Assembly (NCBI RefSeq): GCF_947495455.1
Contig: NZ_CANLZC010000062.1
Span: 1-34,294 of the forward strand
Source: an uncultured Shewanella sp.
GTDB taxonomy: Bacteria; Pseudomonadota; Gammaproteobacteria; Enterobacterales; Shewanellaceae
DNA length: 34,294 nucleotides
Direction: 5' to 3'
Shown here: piece by piece, positions 34,051 through 34,294 of the stretch
How the letters are laid out: each line of letters opens with the position of its first letter
How positions within the stretch are numbered: position 1 is the first letter of the stretch
The notes under the pieces: generated by a model
The model's database searches: none
What the model saw: only the letters and a program-made list of their open reading frames with translations
What the model was told of the DNA's origin: nothing
Program-made: the position numbers and the translations under genes

Positions 34051-34294
34051 ACGGGTTTTTATATGACTCAATTGTATTAGTTTCAAATTAACTTGCAATG
34101 TATCCCTCATAGCAGATCAATGAATGCTGATTAGCATTTGCCAACCAAACTGCCAACCTCCCTTATATTTCTCATTCTATGTTATCTCCCTTCTGTACTT
34201 CCTTTATCAAATACCGCTTTGAAGTGGTCAACTAATTCTGGCCACGGATTTATGTTCGCTCTTAAATAATTGTTCGGATCTGTTAGGTGTTAAA
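34051..34294. other. right-edge intergenic sequence
   Basis: I see no gene. At 34220-34245, TGAAGTGGTC and GGCCAC form an imperfect inverted repeat that resembles the terminal sequence of some IS3-type insertion sequences. No transposase is visible before the window ends, so this is only a hint. No clear terminator follows kpsU. Confidence 0.3.

Overview
The window is a capsular polysaccharide locus of the ABC-transporter, Kdo-linked type (E. coli group 2/3-like) from a gammaproteobacterium. Moderate-to-low GC, the RfaH-type ops elements, the kpsMTED gene order, WecB/WecC and a HIT-family neighbour suggest a marine Alteromonadales such as Shewanella. The genus is a guess; no marker gene here fixes it.

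Cluster A (about 570-17480). A long leader carries an ops-like element (579-591) and a nested tandem-repeat array (669-1118) that runs into the start of kpsM. Then come kpsM-kpsT-kpsE-kpsD, an AT-rich serotype-type insert (GT-A glycosyltransferase, TviB-type UDP-HexNAc dehydrogenase, 885-residue glycosyltransferase), a GT2/GT7C-like glycosyltransferase, kpsU and a terminator. A HIT-family gene follows on the opposite strand. kpsC and kpsS (the Kdo-linker transferases) come next with their own upstream region and end at a perfect 18-bp-stem terminator (17437-17476).

Cluster B (about 17480-34050). A 770-bp leader holds three small tandem arrays and a second ops-like element that matches the first over 13 nt. 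Genes are wecC, an asparagine-synthase-like gene, two related GT4 glycosyltransferases (the first compositionally chimeric), a 23-copy 9-bp array, a second complete kpsMTED, a CgeB-like glycosyltransferase, wecB, a second GT2/GT7C-like glycosyltransferase and a second kpsU. The sequence ends about 245 bp later, so whether cluster B has its own kpsC/kpsS cannot be seen.

How it works together (inference). TviB supplies UDP-HexNAcA and WecB/WecC supply UDP-ManNAcA. The glycosyltransferases build the chain on a phosphatidylglycerol-poly-Kdo linker made by KpsS/KpsC from CMP-Kdo (KpsU). KpsMT export it through the KpsE/KpsD periplasmic and outer-membrane path. The unusual points are two full exporters and two GT-kpsU pairs around only one visible kpsCS pair, unrelated tandem arrays directly before both kpsM copies, and a short basic motif (R-K-x-[RK]-K-L-x-x-x-P-x-x-F-x-x-D) shared by both KpsE proteins and three glycosyltransferases.
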